Of a DNA stretch of 35,275 bases, positions 1 through 7,843 are shown one piece after another. Every line of letters begins with the position of its first letter. Within the stretch, counting starts at the first letter, position 1. The position numbers were made by a program, and so were the translations under genes. The DNA comes from CAZUXY01 sp964624235 (GTDB taxonomy: Bacteria; Spirochaetota; UBA4802; UBA5368). The notes beneath the pieces are model-generated. The model saw only the letters and a program-made list of their open reading frames with translations, had not been told where the DNA came from and did no database searches. The DNA is taken from contig CAZUXY010000050.1 of the NCBI GenBank assembly GCA_964624235.1, positions 1-35,275 on the forward strand, written 5' to 3'.

Positions 1-727
1 GGCAGAACTCGACCAGGCGCTTTTTCTGCAGCGTGAGATTGTCGTCCCTGATGGAAAAAAAAATGATGCCGTACGTTTTCCGCAGATACTCGATCTCGTC
101 GGCAATGTGCGCGGCGCTGCGAAAGCGGACCCTGCGGCCCCAGAAGGAGGGAGAGCAGCAGAAAGAGCAGGAGTACGCGCACCCGCGCGAGGTTATGATC
201 ACTTTGTAGTGCTCGTTGGGATCGACGCCCAGCGAACGGCCGCTGAATTTCCCGGCGAAGGGAAGCGTGTCCAGGTTTTCGACGGGCAGAGCCTCCAGTA
301 CTTTTTTGGGGGGGAGCGTGCCCCTCTCCACGTCCCGTGCCAGTTTCTCCATGACGCGCTCGCCCTCGCCGCGCACGACGAAGTCGATCTCTTTCACCTC
401 TTTCAGCAACTGCTCCGCCAGCGGACCGGCGTGGGGGCCGCCCGCGACGACGATGACACCCGGCGCGGCCTTTTTCAGTTCCCTGATGAACTTGATGCTT
501 TCAATGCGGTTGTGGGTATAGAGCGAGACGCCCACCAGCGAGGGACCGGTCTTTTTAATATCGGCAACGGCGCGGCGGTATCCCGCGGACGAATAGTTCA
601 GCAGGGCCGTTTCAATGCCGCGGCCCTCGAGATACGAGGCGACCGACATCAGTCCCGCCGGAGGGGAACTGAGAAAATAATCATGCCGGTCCTCAAAACC
701 GCAGAGATATACCAGAGCCGTTTTCAT
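1..727 (-). CDS. B12-binding domain radical SAM protein (5' part; 3' end outside the window)
   Basis: I read this frame directly on the minus strand; it is open from an ATG at 727 to the window edge, giving 242 codons. The N-terminal ~140 residues look like a cobalamin-binding Rossmann domain: it contains a SPPAGLMSVASYLE stretch and VVAGGPHA, followed by DFVVRGEGE. The start of the radical SAM domain follows, with the cluster motif GCAYSCSFC (CxxxCxxC) that holds a 4Fe-4S cluster and reductively cleaves S-adenosylmethionine. Proteins of this build act on varied substrates (methyl transfer, ring or carbon-skeleton chemistry, tRNA or lipid modification), so the substrate cannot be named. Its ATG overlaps the TGA of the upstream Mut7-C gene (ATGA), so the two are translationally coupled. 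The partial state is due to the window edge. Confidence 0.9.
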   Translation of the reverse strand, partial: MKTALVYLCGFEDRHDYFLSSPPAGLMSVASYLEGRGIETALLNYSSAGYRRAVADIKKTGPSLVGVSLYTHNRIESIKFIRELKKAAPGVIVVAGGPHAGPLAEQLLKEVKEIDFVVRGEGERVMEKLARDVERGTLPPKKVLEALPVENLDTLPFAGKFSGRSLGVDPNEHYKVIITSRGCAYSCSFCCSPSFWGRRVRFRSAAHIADEIEYLRKTYGIIFFSIRDDNLTLQKKRLVEFC

Positions 728-1488
728 CTATCGGTATCATGTAAAAATGAATCCACTATCGCCGTGAGCCTGTGGTAGTGACTGCCTTTCCAGTAAATTT
801 TTCGGCAGCCTTCGCAGCGGTAAAACTCACGGCACCACGCGCGCACCCCCTCCGGTATGGCCTCCATTTCCGTCTCGAATTCCGTACCGCCGTACTCCAG
901 AGGGTGTATCACCGCGTTACACTCGACACACCGGGTAAAAGGAGCGCACCGGGCATGCAGGTTAAGGCGGCCCAGCACCTCCCTCACCTGTTCGTCGCTG
1001 TCGGTGCTCCTGATGATGAGACCGCGCTCCACCTTTCTTCTCATGAGGAGCTGCCGGTCACGCGTCAGCAGTATGCGCCCCTCGTGGAACGAAATCGCGG
1101 CCAGTTCCGGGTCATCGCACCCCTCCCGGAAATCGACGTCAAAACCCAGGAGCCTCAGCCGGCGGGCGAGCTTTCTCAAATGCACATCGGCGACAAAACG
1201 TGGATCGCGCAGGGGCGCCGGCCTGAGGCGCGTTACCCCCTCCAGGCAGAGACGCTCGAACACGGGGTAGACGCTCGCCCGGTCGCCGTCGCCCAGGATA
1301 TAATCGAACCCCACCGGTTCACCGTTGACCAGGATAAGGTCCACTTCCACGTGGGGGACCCCCAGACTTTCGATCAGGTCCTTAACCGATCTCCGTCCAC
1401 GGAACGAGTACTCAAAGTCCCGCTTTTTCATGATCTCGGGAAGAAAATCGTTCAGTTCCTCGTAGAACCTGAGGGTTACCGTATACAT
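724..1488 (-). CDS. Mut7-C RNase-domain protein with N-terminal ubiquitin-like domain
   Basis: A 254-residue protein if begun at the ATG at 1488. The frame stays open upstream to 1602, but that extension is low-complexity and unlike the family, whose members begin with a motif like MYTVTLRFYEELNDF. Residues 1-82 form a ThiS/MoaD-like ubiquitin fold (Mut7-C ubiquitin family). Residues ~98-175 form the Mut7-C domain, a PIN-like nuclease fold with an early acidic residue in FVADVHLRKLARRLR and the typical LLTRD motif near 140. A zinc ribbon follows, with Cys pairs at ~187/190 and ~225/228. The family name comes from nematode mut-7; bacterial members are predicted RNases whose role is unknown. 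The gene is coupled by ATGA to the radical SAM gene. Family assignment is firm, function is not. Confidence 0.85.
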   Translation of the reverse strand: MYTVTLRFYEELNDFLPEIMKKRDFEYSFRGRRSVKDLIESLGVPHVEVDLILVNGEPVGFDYILGDGDRASVYPVFERLCLEGVTRLRPAPLRDPRFVADVHLRKLARRLRLLGFDVDFREGCDDPELAAISFHEGRILLTRDRQLLMRRKVERGLIIRSTDSDEQVREVLGRLNLHARCAPFTRCVECNAVIHPLEYGGTEFETEMEAIPEGVRAWCREFYRCEGCRKIYWKGSHYHRLTAIVDSFLHDTDR

Positions 1489-1667
1489 GACCGCCGGCCG
1501 ACCGCTATCATCAACCGCAATGATCAACGGGTCGCGCTTCCTTTGCAATAAGAAATTCACCGGAAACGACGCCGGCGGCGGTAAAAACACACCCCAACCC
1601 ATTCGGCAATACGCGTCTTCCCCTCCGGCCCACCCGCCCCGTGAGACCGCGCGACAGTATTTTTTTC

Positions 1668-1695
1668 TTGATTAATAGGCACCCCTCCCGATAAT
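1668..1695 (+). promoter_or_regulatory. candidate sigma70 promoter for the Omp85-type gene
   Basis: TTGATT (1668-1673) and GATAAT (1690-1695) are separated by 16 bases. This would place the transcript start about 80 bases before the GTG start at 1780. It is a reasonable match only, read by eye. The rest of the 1489-1779 gap shows nothing else convincing. Confidence 0.4.
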
Positions 1696-1779
1696 CACCT
1701 CACATTCAGTGCCGCCGCGTGAGCGTCGAAATACGGCGACCTGCAGCAATACGACCATAACCATATATAACCGAAACCC

Positions 1780-2907
1780 GTGAAATCCACCAGCAGAACA
1801 CTCGGCGCTCTCTTCCTGATCTCGGCCCTTGCCTGCTTCGCCGCCCAGAGATGGTCGCGGGCGGAAACCGTGCCCGAGGAGCGCCATGATATACAGCCCG
1901 CCACCCACGGCGTCGACTTCATGGGATTTCCCCACGCCTATTACAAACCGGAAACCCGGCTTGCCGGCGGGTTCGTGTTCCTGACCCTCTTCCGCTCGGA
2001 GGAGTTTCCCGAAGACATACGTCCCTCGACCATCGCGACCACCTTCACCTATACCCAGAACAAGCAGTTCATCTGGGAATTCTTCCCCGATTTCTATCTC
2101 TACCGCGAGAAGTTCCACCTGCTGGGAGGGATCGAATACAAACGCAAACCCAACAAGTTTTACGGGATCGGCAACGATACGCCGAAAGGACTCGAGGAGG
2201 ACTACGCGACCGACGTCATCAGGGTAAGGGCCGAGCTCCAGCGACGGCTGATCTCCCGCCTGTACCTGGGCCTGGTGTATCATTACGAATGGTCCCGTGT
2301 CACGCGTGTCGAGAACGGAAAACTCCTGGAGAGCGGGGCCATTAACGGGACCATGCCGGGTGCGGCCTCGGGTATGGGCATCACCATGAACTACGACACC
2401 CGCAACAGCGCCCTCTCGGCGTCACGGGGTTATTTTTTCCAGTTCATGACGGTATACTTCAACGAGGCCTTCGACAGCGATTACACCTTCGTCCGCTACA
2501 CCCTGGACCTGCGCGGCTTTTTGCCGCTCTTCCGTAAACACGTACTGGCGTTCCAGAGCTACACCGCCCTGATCGACGGCGACGCCCCTTTCGAGATGCT
2601 TTCGCTCCTTGGCGGCAAAAACCTGATGCGGGGGATATTCGAGGGCAGGTTCAGGGACAACGCAATGCAGGTGCTACAGGCGGAGTACCGTTCTCCCTTC
2701 ATCTGGCGCATCCGTTTCGTGGGCTTCGCCGGCATCGGCCAGGTGGCGCCCAGGGTGGACGAGTTCAAAGCCGACGGCTTCAAGTTCGCGTTCGGAGGAG
2801 GGGTACGCTACGGCCTGCGCATGCAGGAGAACGTGTTCCTGCGCCTGGACGTGGCCCGCAGCGAGGAACTGACGGCGCTTTACATCACCGTGGGCGAAGC
2901 GTTCTAA
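1780..2907 (+). CDS. Omp85/BamA-type outer membrane beta-barrel protein without POTRA domains
   Basis: A 375-residue exported protein with a GTG start. The first ~30 residues are a signal peptide (KSTSR, a hydrophobic stretch, then a likely cut after SRA). The remainder alternates polar and hydrophobic residues as in a beta barrel. Near residue 278 is LGGKNLMRGIFEGRFRDN, which matches the conserved L6-loop (V/I)RGF region of the Omp85/D15 surface antigen family. It is preceded by a typical NMNYDTRNSALSASRG-like strand motif and followed by the last four strands. It ends in a C-terminal Phe, the usual outer-membrane insertion signal. There is only about 50 residues before the first strands, so POTRA domains are absent and a core BamA role is unlikely. 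There is no obvious Shine-Dalgarno. It converges with the porin-like gene. Confidence 0.85.
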   Translation: MKSTSRTLGALFLISALACFAAQRWSRAETVPEERHDIQPATHGVDFMGFPHAYYKPETRLAGGFVFLTLFRSEEFPEDIRPSTIATTFTYTQNKQFIWEFFPDFYLYREKFHLLGGIEYKRKPNKFYGIGNDTPKGLEEDYATDVIRVRAELQRRLISRLYLGLVYHYEWSRVTRVENGKLLESGAINGTMPGAASGMGITMNYDTRNSALSASRGYFFQFMTVYFNEAFDSDYTFVRYTLDLRGFLPLFRKHVLAFQSYTALIDGDAPFEMLSLLGGKNLMRGIFEGRFRDNAMQVLQAEYRSPFIWRIRFVGFAGIGQVAPRVDEFKADGFKFAFGGGVRYGLRMQENVFLRLDVARSEELTALYITVGEAF

Positions 2908-2924
2908 CGGGAAATTCCGGTGAT

Positions 2925-2956
2925 AAAAAAAACCCCGCATACGCGGGGTCTTTTTT
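2925..2956. terminator. bidirectional Rho-independent terminator
   Basis: A perfect 7-bp stem, ACCCCGC (2932-2938) and GCGGGGT (2943-2949), has a 4-base loop. It is flanked by an A run on the left (2925-2932) and six T on the right (2951-2956). It can therefore end transcripts from both the Omp85-type gene (+) and the porin-like gene (-). Confidence 0.92.
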
Positions 2957-2975
2957 GTGTTCAGTGTAATAAAAC

Positions 2976-4052
2976 TTAGAACTTGCCTTCGGTCTTGATG
3001 TAGATGGCCTTGTTGGCGGCAACTTTAGCGTTGTCATCCACTTCATAGGTGATCATGGTTCTGATGAAATCGTTGAACTGATAGCCCAGACCGATCTGCA
3101 GCCATGTCTGGTCATAATCATTAGCTCCATCATCAGAATTCACCATGGAGTAGCTGCCATAAACAAGGATCGGGAAACCGGCAAGGTCTTTCAGGTTAAG
3201 ATTTACAAAGAAATCCCATCCGCTCGATTCCTTCTCGACACCAGCGTTTTCTTCTTTCGCGTTGATGTATTCTACACCGGCCTTGTACATCTTTGTGGAA
3301 TAGGCAACAAGTCCGCCCATGTACTGGTTGTAGTTTTTATCTTTGGGTGCTGAATCTCCGGCATATTTATAGAAACCGGCGATATACACGCCTTTAATTG
3401 GAGTGATGTTCAATACCCCATAATAGGCTTTGGAGATGTTCTCGCCGCCGTTCGGCATGGAATACCCTTCCGAGTTGGCGTACATACCACTCAGGGTCAC
3501 CATCTTCATGATGTTGAGGTCGGCTTTGATACCCATGTCGGCGGAGTTGTCGATTGCCCCGTTTGCAGACAGGTTGCCCCAGTTGTCGATAACGTTGAGA
3601 TTCAGCCAGCGGGAATCCCGTACTTTATAGGTCAGATCGTCGATCGGGGTTGCTGAAAGACCGTACTGCACCTTCAATTCAGCAGGCCCAAACTTTAAAA
3701 GAGACTGGATATAGGCGAACTTGATGAAGAGATAACCGTCGCGGGTCATCCCGGCTATCGCCGACTGATCCCTGTCGATAACATCACTGGTTACCCGCAC
3801 GCTCCACACATCGTCGATCTTGTTGATGTAGTTGACATAGACCCTTTTGAGCTGGAACGAATCTGCTTTTGTGCCGTTATTTGCCTTAGATTCTTCAGTA
3901 AGGTCCTGTGCCCACCACAGAAACATCTGACCCGTGATAGAGGCTTTGGGTTTTTCTTCTTTTTTCGGCGCGACTGCGGCTTCCTGTGCGAATGCGGTCG
4001 ATGCTACGAAGATCGCCATCACCAGGAGCGCCAGTATGTTTTTCAACCTCAT
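2976..4052 (-). CDS. porin-like outer membrane beta-barrel protein
   Basis: A 358-residue protein with a clear signal peptide (RLKN, hydrophobic core, cut after AFA). After a charged linker rich in Lys and Glu, the chain is a run of amphipathic strands with aromatic girdles and ends in TEGKF, with the terminal Phe typical of outer-membrane barrels. No specific porin family motif is recognised, so substrate specificity is open. An ideal ribosome site, AGGAGG, lies 8-13 bases before the ATG. A strong promoter sits ~57 bases upstream and a terminator follows directly, so this is a single-gene, probably highly expressed unit. Its codon use is more AT-rich than the neighbouring genes in the first 13 kb, which fits an abundant surface protein but does not prove it. 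Confidence 0.8.
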   Translation of the reverse strand: MRLKNILALLVMAIFVASTAFAQEAAVAPKKEEKPKASITGQMFLWWAQDLTEESKANNGTKADSFQLKRVYVNYINKIDDVWSVRVTSDVIDRDQSAIAGMTRDGYLFIKFAYIQSLLKFGPAELKVQYGLSATPIDDLTYKVRDSRWLNLNVIDNWGNLSANGAIDNSADMGIKADLNIMKMVTLSGMYANSEGYSMPNGGENISKAYYGVLNITPIKGVYIAGFYKYAGDSAPKDKNYNQYMGGLVAYSTKMYKAGVEYINAKEENAGVEKESSGWDFFVNLNLKDLAGFPILVYGSYSMVNSDDGANDYDQTWLQIGLGYQFNDFIRTMITYEVDDNAKVAANKAIYIKTEGKF

Positions 4053-4108
4053 ACTGTAAATCCTCCTAAAAAGTTTTATTTTGATTAAATTCTATAAGAC
4101 CGGTGTAA

Positions 4109-4136
4109 CATATACCCGGTAAAATGCATCTGTCAA
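4109..4136 (-). promoter_or_regulatory. strong sigma70-type promoter of the porin-like gene
   Basis: On the minus strand there is a perfect TTGACA (4136-4131), a 16-base spacer, and TATATG (4114-4109). Transcription would begin near 4102, leaving a ~50-base leader with AGGAGG before the ATG at 4052. Confidence 0.75.
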
Positions 4137-4304
4137 GGTAAAAACAGGGTAATGAATATATAAAAATTAAGTAAAAAAAAAATCGTATTTAGCCAACAAA
4201 TATTCTAATTTTTTTATATGTGAACATTGAATATGTATTTGTTTTACCCTGGTGTGGCGTTATATGCGATGCACACACGGTTTTTCCACTAAACCCGGTA
4301 AAAT
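4114..4304. repeat. pair of 12-bp direct repeats, one inside the porin promoter
   Basis: ACCCGGTAAAAT occurs at 4114-4125 and again, same orientation, at 4293-4304, 179 bases apart. The first copy fills most of the spacer between the -35 and -10 boxes, a classic operator position. A weaker related sequence in opposite orientation lies near 4235-4243. A regulator binding site is an inference. Confidence 0.5.
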
Positions 4305-4423
4305 TATAGCGCAGAACGAATGATTTTCGATAAAAATTCCGTATAATGGAACGGTTATAGTGTAATTACCGGTATTACGTGGTTTTTTTTTACTGAAATA
4401 CCGCCATCCACGTCGCCGATTTT

Positions 4424-4446
4424 TTAAAGAACCCGTCGTACGGGTT
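4424..4446 (-). terminator. possible terminator hairpin after the EAL-CBS-GGDEF gene
   Basis: AACCCGT (4430-4436) and ACGGGTT (4440-4446) form a 7-bp stem with a 3-base loop that overlaps the last base of the stop codon. On the minus strand it is followed by CTTT and then A residues, so the U tract is poor. Confidence 0.4.
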
Positions 4447-6329
4447 TATGGCGCATTTACCGGCGAATCGGCGCCCCCGCATGGCACATGTCCATCTCCT
4501 TCCACCGCGGCGTCCGCGAGGCTGAAGGTGGAGAGGTGATCGGCCCGGTTTTTCGCGGCATTTTTCAGACGGGCCAGGCGGGGGGCGATCTCCTCATGGG
4601 TCAGCAATCTCGCTCCCGCGGGGATCTCCACGATGGCCGCGCTGACCGTCAGGAGCGGGAACCTCCGCTCTTTACCCTCCCGGTCGCGGGACATATAGCC
4701 GCCCCGCTCAAAGTCCTCAGGCGAATAGAAACTGGCGGCCGCGGCGTTGAATGCTTCCATCACCTCCCGTACCGCCATCGCCTGGTGTTCCATGCACGGC
4801 GTGTCTCTTCGAATTCCCACGAAAAAATCATCGCCCCCCACATGCCCGACGAAAAACTCCTCCCCGTTAAATTTCTTCTTTAATATTTCGGCGAAAAGCA
4901 GAATCACCCGGTCACCCTGTCTGAACCCGAACCGGTCGTTGAAGGGCTTGAAGTTATCAAAATCGAAATATACAAAATAATAATAATTGTCCCGGCCATT
5001 AATAACCCCGGCCATATACCGGTTGATGAGGGTGTTCCCTGGCAGGTACGACAGGGGGTTGAGTTCCCTGGCCGTCGCCAGGTTCCTTTCGTTCAGGATG
5101 GCCAGTAATGACTTGGCCGTAAGAAAGCCCAGGTACCGCAGGCCGTCGGTTATCAGTATGCCGTCAGAGGCGGGATTGGCCGCGAAGATCTCGATCAGTT
5201 TTTCCTGGGGGGTATGCACATCGACCACCGGGCATTTTTCTATAAACATCTGGAGTGACGCGGTAAGGCTCTTGTTCCTCAGCAGGTCGTAACCGTAGGG
5301 AGCGTAAATATATTTTTTTATGCTGCGTTCATGAATGATACCCAGAGGGTAGTTGTTTGAATCAACCACGGGGAAAAAGCTTGTTTCCGAGTTCCGGTTG
5401 AACCTTTTGAAGAGTATCTGGATATCATCGTTGACGTTCAGCTTTTCCAGGGGTGTGATCTCCCGCATCACCAGGTCGGCGCTGCTGAAGTTTTTTCTCT
5501 TGTTCCGCATCTCCATTTCCCTGATAAACACATAGCTGTGGGTGAGGTCCAATACCTCCGTTGTGGGACGCTGTATAAAGTATCCCTGCATCAGTTCGCA
5601 CCCCATGTCCCGGCAGGTCAGGAACTCCTTTTCGGTTTCCACCCCCTCGACGATCACCACCACCCCCAGCAGGCGGGCTATACTCATTATATGAGTGCAG
5701 AACGTCTTCTTCCTGATATCGGAATCGATGTCCCTGATCAGAAAACGGTCGAATTTAAGAAAATCAGGTTCGGTGTTGTACAGCAGTTCGAAACCCGCGA
5801 ACCCCACGCCGAAATCGTCCAGGGCGATGGAAAAGCCGCGACGTCTCGACTTGGCGAGAAAATTCTTAAAATCATCCACCGCTTTGATATGATGACGCTC
5901 GGAAAGTTCAAAACAGATGATATCATTGGTAAGATTCAGTTCCTGTATAAGGTTCTCGGTGACGCCGTAGCGGTAGTTGTCCATCGCGTGGACCCGCAGG
6001 TCGTAATTGTAAAAAAGCCTGATCTTGCGGTGGAACGGTATTGAAACGAACTTTCTCAGGGCTTTGCGGCGCAACGCGACATCCACGCTATAGAGCACAC
6101 CCTCGTTGAAGGCCGCATCGAACAAATGCGGGATTTCAGCGAAATCCGCTTCCCTGTAATTGCGCAGAAGCGCCTCAACGGCAAAGGTCACTCCTGTAAG
6201 GGAATTTACTATAGGTTGAAAGGCAAAATCCACGGTCTCGACTACGCTTTCCCATTTCTCCGGCAGCATGACAGTACCTGTTTTTTCAACCTCGACTTCG
6301 TCTTCACCGAAATGAATACCGACGTGCAT
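4446..6329 (-). CDS. EAL-CBS-CBS-GGDEF c-di-GMP signalling protein
   Basis: The protein is 627 residues from the ATG at 6329. The frame is open to 6428, but the first 33 codons look non-coding, overlap a small ORF in another frame, and the ATG at 6329 has AAGGGG just before it. Domain order: EAL (~30-260), CBS pair (~280-415), GGDEF (~445-600), then a ~30-residue tail. EAL shows the EALLR, FELSE, LDDFG, LKFD, VEGVE and QGY motifs, so c-di-GMP phosphodiesterase activity is likely. GGDEF has FDFDNFKPFND, but the signature is GGDDF preceded by HV instead of RY, and the RxxD inhibitory site is absent, so cyclase activity is uncertain. There is no membrane segment, so it should be cytoplasmic. It lies downstream of a CBS-SpoIIE phosphatase carrying a similar CBS pair; the two probably answer related signals. 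Confidence 0.9.
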   Translation of the reverse strand: MHVGIHFGEDEVEVEKTGTVMLPEKWESVVETVDFAFQPIVNSLTGVTFAVEALLRNYREADFAEIPHLFDAAFNEGVLYSVDVALRRKALRKFVSIPFHRKIRLFYNYDLRVHAMDNYRYGVTENLIQELNLTNDIICFELSERHHIKAVDDFKNFLAKSRRRGFSIALDDFGVGFAGFELLYNTEPDFLKFDRFLIRDIDSDIRKKTFCTHIMSIARLLGVVVIVEGVETEKEFLTCRDMGCELMQGYFIQRPTTEVLDLTHSYVFIREMEMRNKRKNFSSADLVMREITPLEKLNVNDDIQILFKRFNRNSETSFFPVVDSNNYPLGIIHERSIKKYIYAPYGYDLLRNKSLTASLQMFIEKCPVVDVHTPQEKLIEIFAANPASDGILITDGLRYLGFLTAKSLLAILNERNLATARELNPLSYLPGNTLINRYMAGVINGRDNYYYFVYFDFDNFKPFNDRFGFRQGDRVILLFAEILKKKFNGEEFFVGHVGGDDFFVGIRRDTPCMEHQAMAVREVMEAFNAAAASFYSPEDFERGGYMSRDREGKERRFPLLTVSAAIVEIPAGARLLTHEEIAPRLARLKNAAKNRADHLSTFSLADAAVEGDGHVPCGGADSPVNAP

Positions 6330-6336
6330 ATCCCCT

Positions 6337-6525
6337 TCATCCTTCCATGGACCGTGGAGTTCCATAGCGTGTTTTCCCATCCTTGTTGAATAAAAAAATA
6401 CCGACGATCTCACCGTGCAAGCCGTCAATTCCGGAGAGTATCCCTATGTGCTTTATTTCCAGCCGCACATTCCAGACCCGATCCATCAACCGGGACCGGT
6501 TTCTACATCCAGATGCATATATCAT
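6337..6525 (-). CDS. possible small protein between the SpoIIE and EAL genes
   Basis: A 62-codon frame (49 codons if begun at the ATG at 6486) ends 7 bases before the preferred start of the EAL gene. Its stretch VWNVRLEIKHIGILSGIDG reads like a real beta-rich protein and its codon choice resembles the neighbours, unlike the overlapping upstream extension of the EAL frame. A weak CGGG precedes the ATG at 6525. No family is recognised. It could be a leader peptide that couples translation to the EAL gene, or chance. Confidence 0.35.
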   Translation of the reverse strand: MIYASGCRNRSRLMDRVWNVRLEIKHIGILSGIDGLHGEIVGIFLFNKDGKTRYGTPRSMEG

Positions 6526-6595
6526 CTGATACCCGTGAAACGGTTTTTTATACCTGCAATGAATAAGCCGCCCCTGCCGGGACGCTGTGTTCGAC

Positions 6596-7825
6596 TCAAT
6601 GATATTCCATCAATAAAACGGTTATATCGTCATTCTGCGGAATGTTCTTTCGGTGCCCGCCTATATCCGCAATTACCTCGTCCTTGATCCGTTTCAATCC
6701 CTGGGAGCGAAATTTCCGTATTACGTCCGTCAGCCGGGCGATGCCGTATGCTGCTCCATGAGGGTTGATCTGTTCCAGAATGCCGTCGGTCACCAGCACC
6801 AGAAGATCACTTTTTTGAAAGGTGAATTTCCCCCCCTTCGGCAGGAATGAAGGCATTATTCCGATAGGAACGGTATCCTCACGCGTGTTTATCCGTATCA
6901 TCTTATCCGCCCGGAAGACATACAGATATGAATGCCCCGCGTCGAATATATTCATTTCACCGGTTTTCTCGTTGAATCCCGCGAAAATGCCGGTAACGAA
7001 CTTTTCCGACTCGAAAGTGGAATGGATGTATTCGTTCAGCTTGATGACAAAATGCCTGATGCCGGCGCTGAAATCATATAGTGACAGCATGCCCCCGATT
7101 ATCGAACTGACCAGCGAGGCCGACATGCCCTTTCCAGATACATCGCAGACCGTAATGAACCAGTTGTCCCTGTCGTATTTTTTTAACGCATAAAAATCGC
7201 CGCCCACACCCCTTGCCATAACAGACGACCCGATTATGCTGAAATACTCGTTCGTTTCGCAGGTCTCTTCTTTCACCATGCTCATCTGCAGGCGCCGTGC
7301 CATCTCGATGTCCCTCTGCGTGATTTCGGAAAGGTAGATCAGCATGTCCCTGGTGGAAAATATACCGGCGAACCCTCCATCATCATTCACCAGCACGTAA
7401 TCGGTGACCAGCGGATTGTTCAAAAAAGGCGCGATCTGCTCGGCAACGGCGAATATATGGTCATGGACATGGAAGGTCCCCGCCCCGCTCATGACCGATC
7501 TCACGGTCTTGTGAGTATACAGGTCACGGCCGAAGGCCTTGCCCAGCAGGTCGAAAAGTTCCCTTCGAACGATAATCCCCAACACTTTATGCATGTCATC
7601 GACCACCGCCACCGCATAGATATTTTCATTGCTTATCAGGGAATCAGCGAGGTCGGAGACCAGAACCGATTCACGCACATAATAAAAACTGCGGGCGATT
7701 TTCGCGATCACCGAACCCGGCGCCTTGTGCGGTATATACCTGCCCAGAATGCCGTCGCCTTCATTATAATCACCGGCGGTTTCGGAATGTACGTCGTGTT
7801 TGAAAGTACTTTGCATGGGGACCAT
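6596..7825 (-). CDS. CBS-pair SpoIIE-type PP2C serine/threonine phosphatase
   Basis: About 409 residues. The start is uncertain: TTG at 7843, ATG at 7825 and ATG at 7816 all lack a clear ribosome site. Residues ~45-165 form a CBS pair with the linking motif FGRDLYTHKTV. Next is the switch helix seen in RsbU/RsbP-type phosphatases (TQRDIEMARRLQ). The PP2C/SpoIIE domain carries the metal-binding aspartates in GVGGDFY, CDVSGKG, VTDGI and NDDITVL. These enzymes remove phosphate from STAS anti-anti-sigma proteins in partner-switching pathways. CBS pairs usually bind adenine nucleotides, so phosphatase output may follow energy or nucleotide state. A STAS protein gene lies at 16821-17174. The EAL gene follows on the same strand. 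There are no membrane segments. Confidence 0.88.
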   Translation of the reverse strand: MVPMQSTFKHDVHSETAGDYNEGDGILGRYIPHKAPGSVIAKIARSFYYVRESVLVSDLADSLISNENIYAVAVVDDMHKVLGIIVRRELFDLLGKAFGRDLYTHKTVRSVMSGAGTFHVHDHIFAVAEQIAPFLNNPLVTDYVLVNDDGGFAGIFSTRDMLIYLSEITQRDIEMARRLQMSMVKEETCETNEYFSIIGSSVMARGVGGDFYALKKYDRDNWFITVCDVSGKGMSASLVSSIIGGMLSLYDFSAGIRHFVIKLNEYIHSTFESEKFVTGIFAGFNEKTGEMNIFDAGHSYLYVFRADKMIRINTREDTVPIGIMPSFLPKGGKFTFQKSDLLVLVTDGILEQINPHGAAYGIARLTDVIRKFRSQGLKRIKDEVIADIGGHRKNIPQNDDITVLLMEYH

Positions 7826-7843
7826 CTGTTTATAGACAGGCAA

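Larger units (their letters stand above)
4053..4445. other. AT-rich regulatory intergenic region upstream of the porin-like gene
   Basis: No coding frame is supported in this ~390-base stretch. It holds the porin promoter, two copies of a 12-base repeat, a near-palindrome around TACCGGTA (near 4369) and a hairpin at the end of the EAL gene. It is noticeably richer in A and T than both flanks. Confidence 0.6.

Noticed and set aside
107..778. Long plus-strand frame over the radical SAM gene
   Set aside because: It mirrors the minus-strand frame, which carries clear B12-binding and CxxxCxxC motifs; the plus reading has none.
772..1551. 259-codon plus-strand frame
   Set aside because: It is the shadow of the Mut7-C gene; composition is unlike a protein and no ribosome site is seen.
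1672..2283. 203-codon minus-strand frame
   Set aside because: It is antisense to the Omp85-type gene, which has a signal peptide and family motifs.
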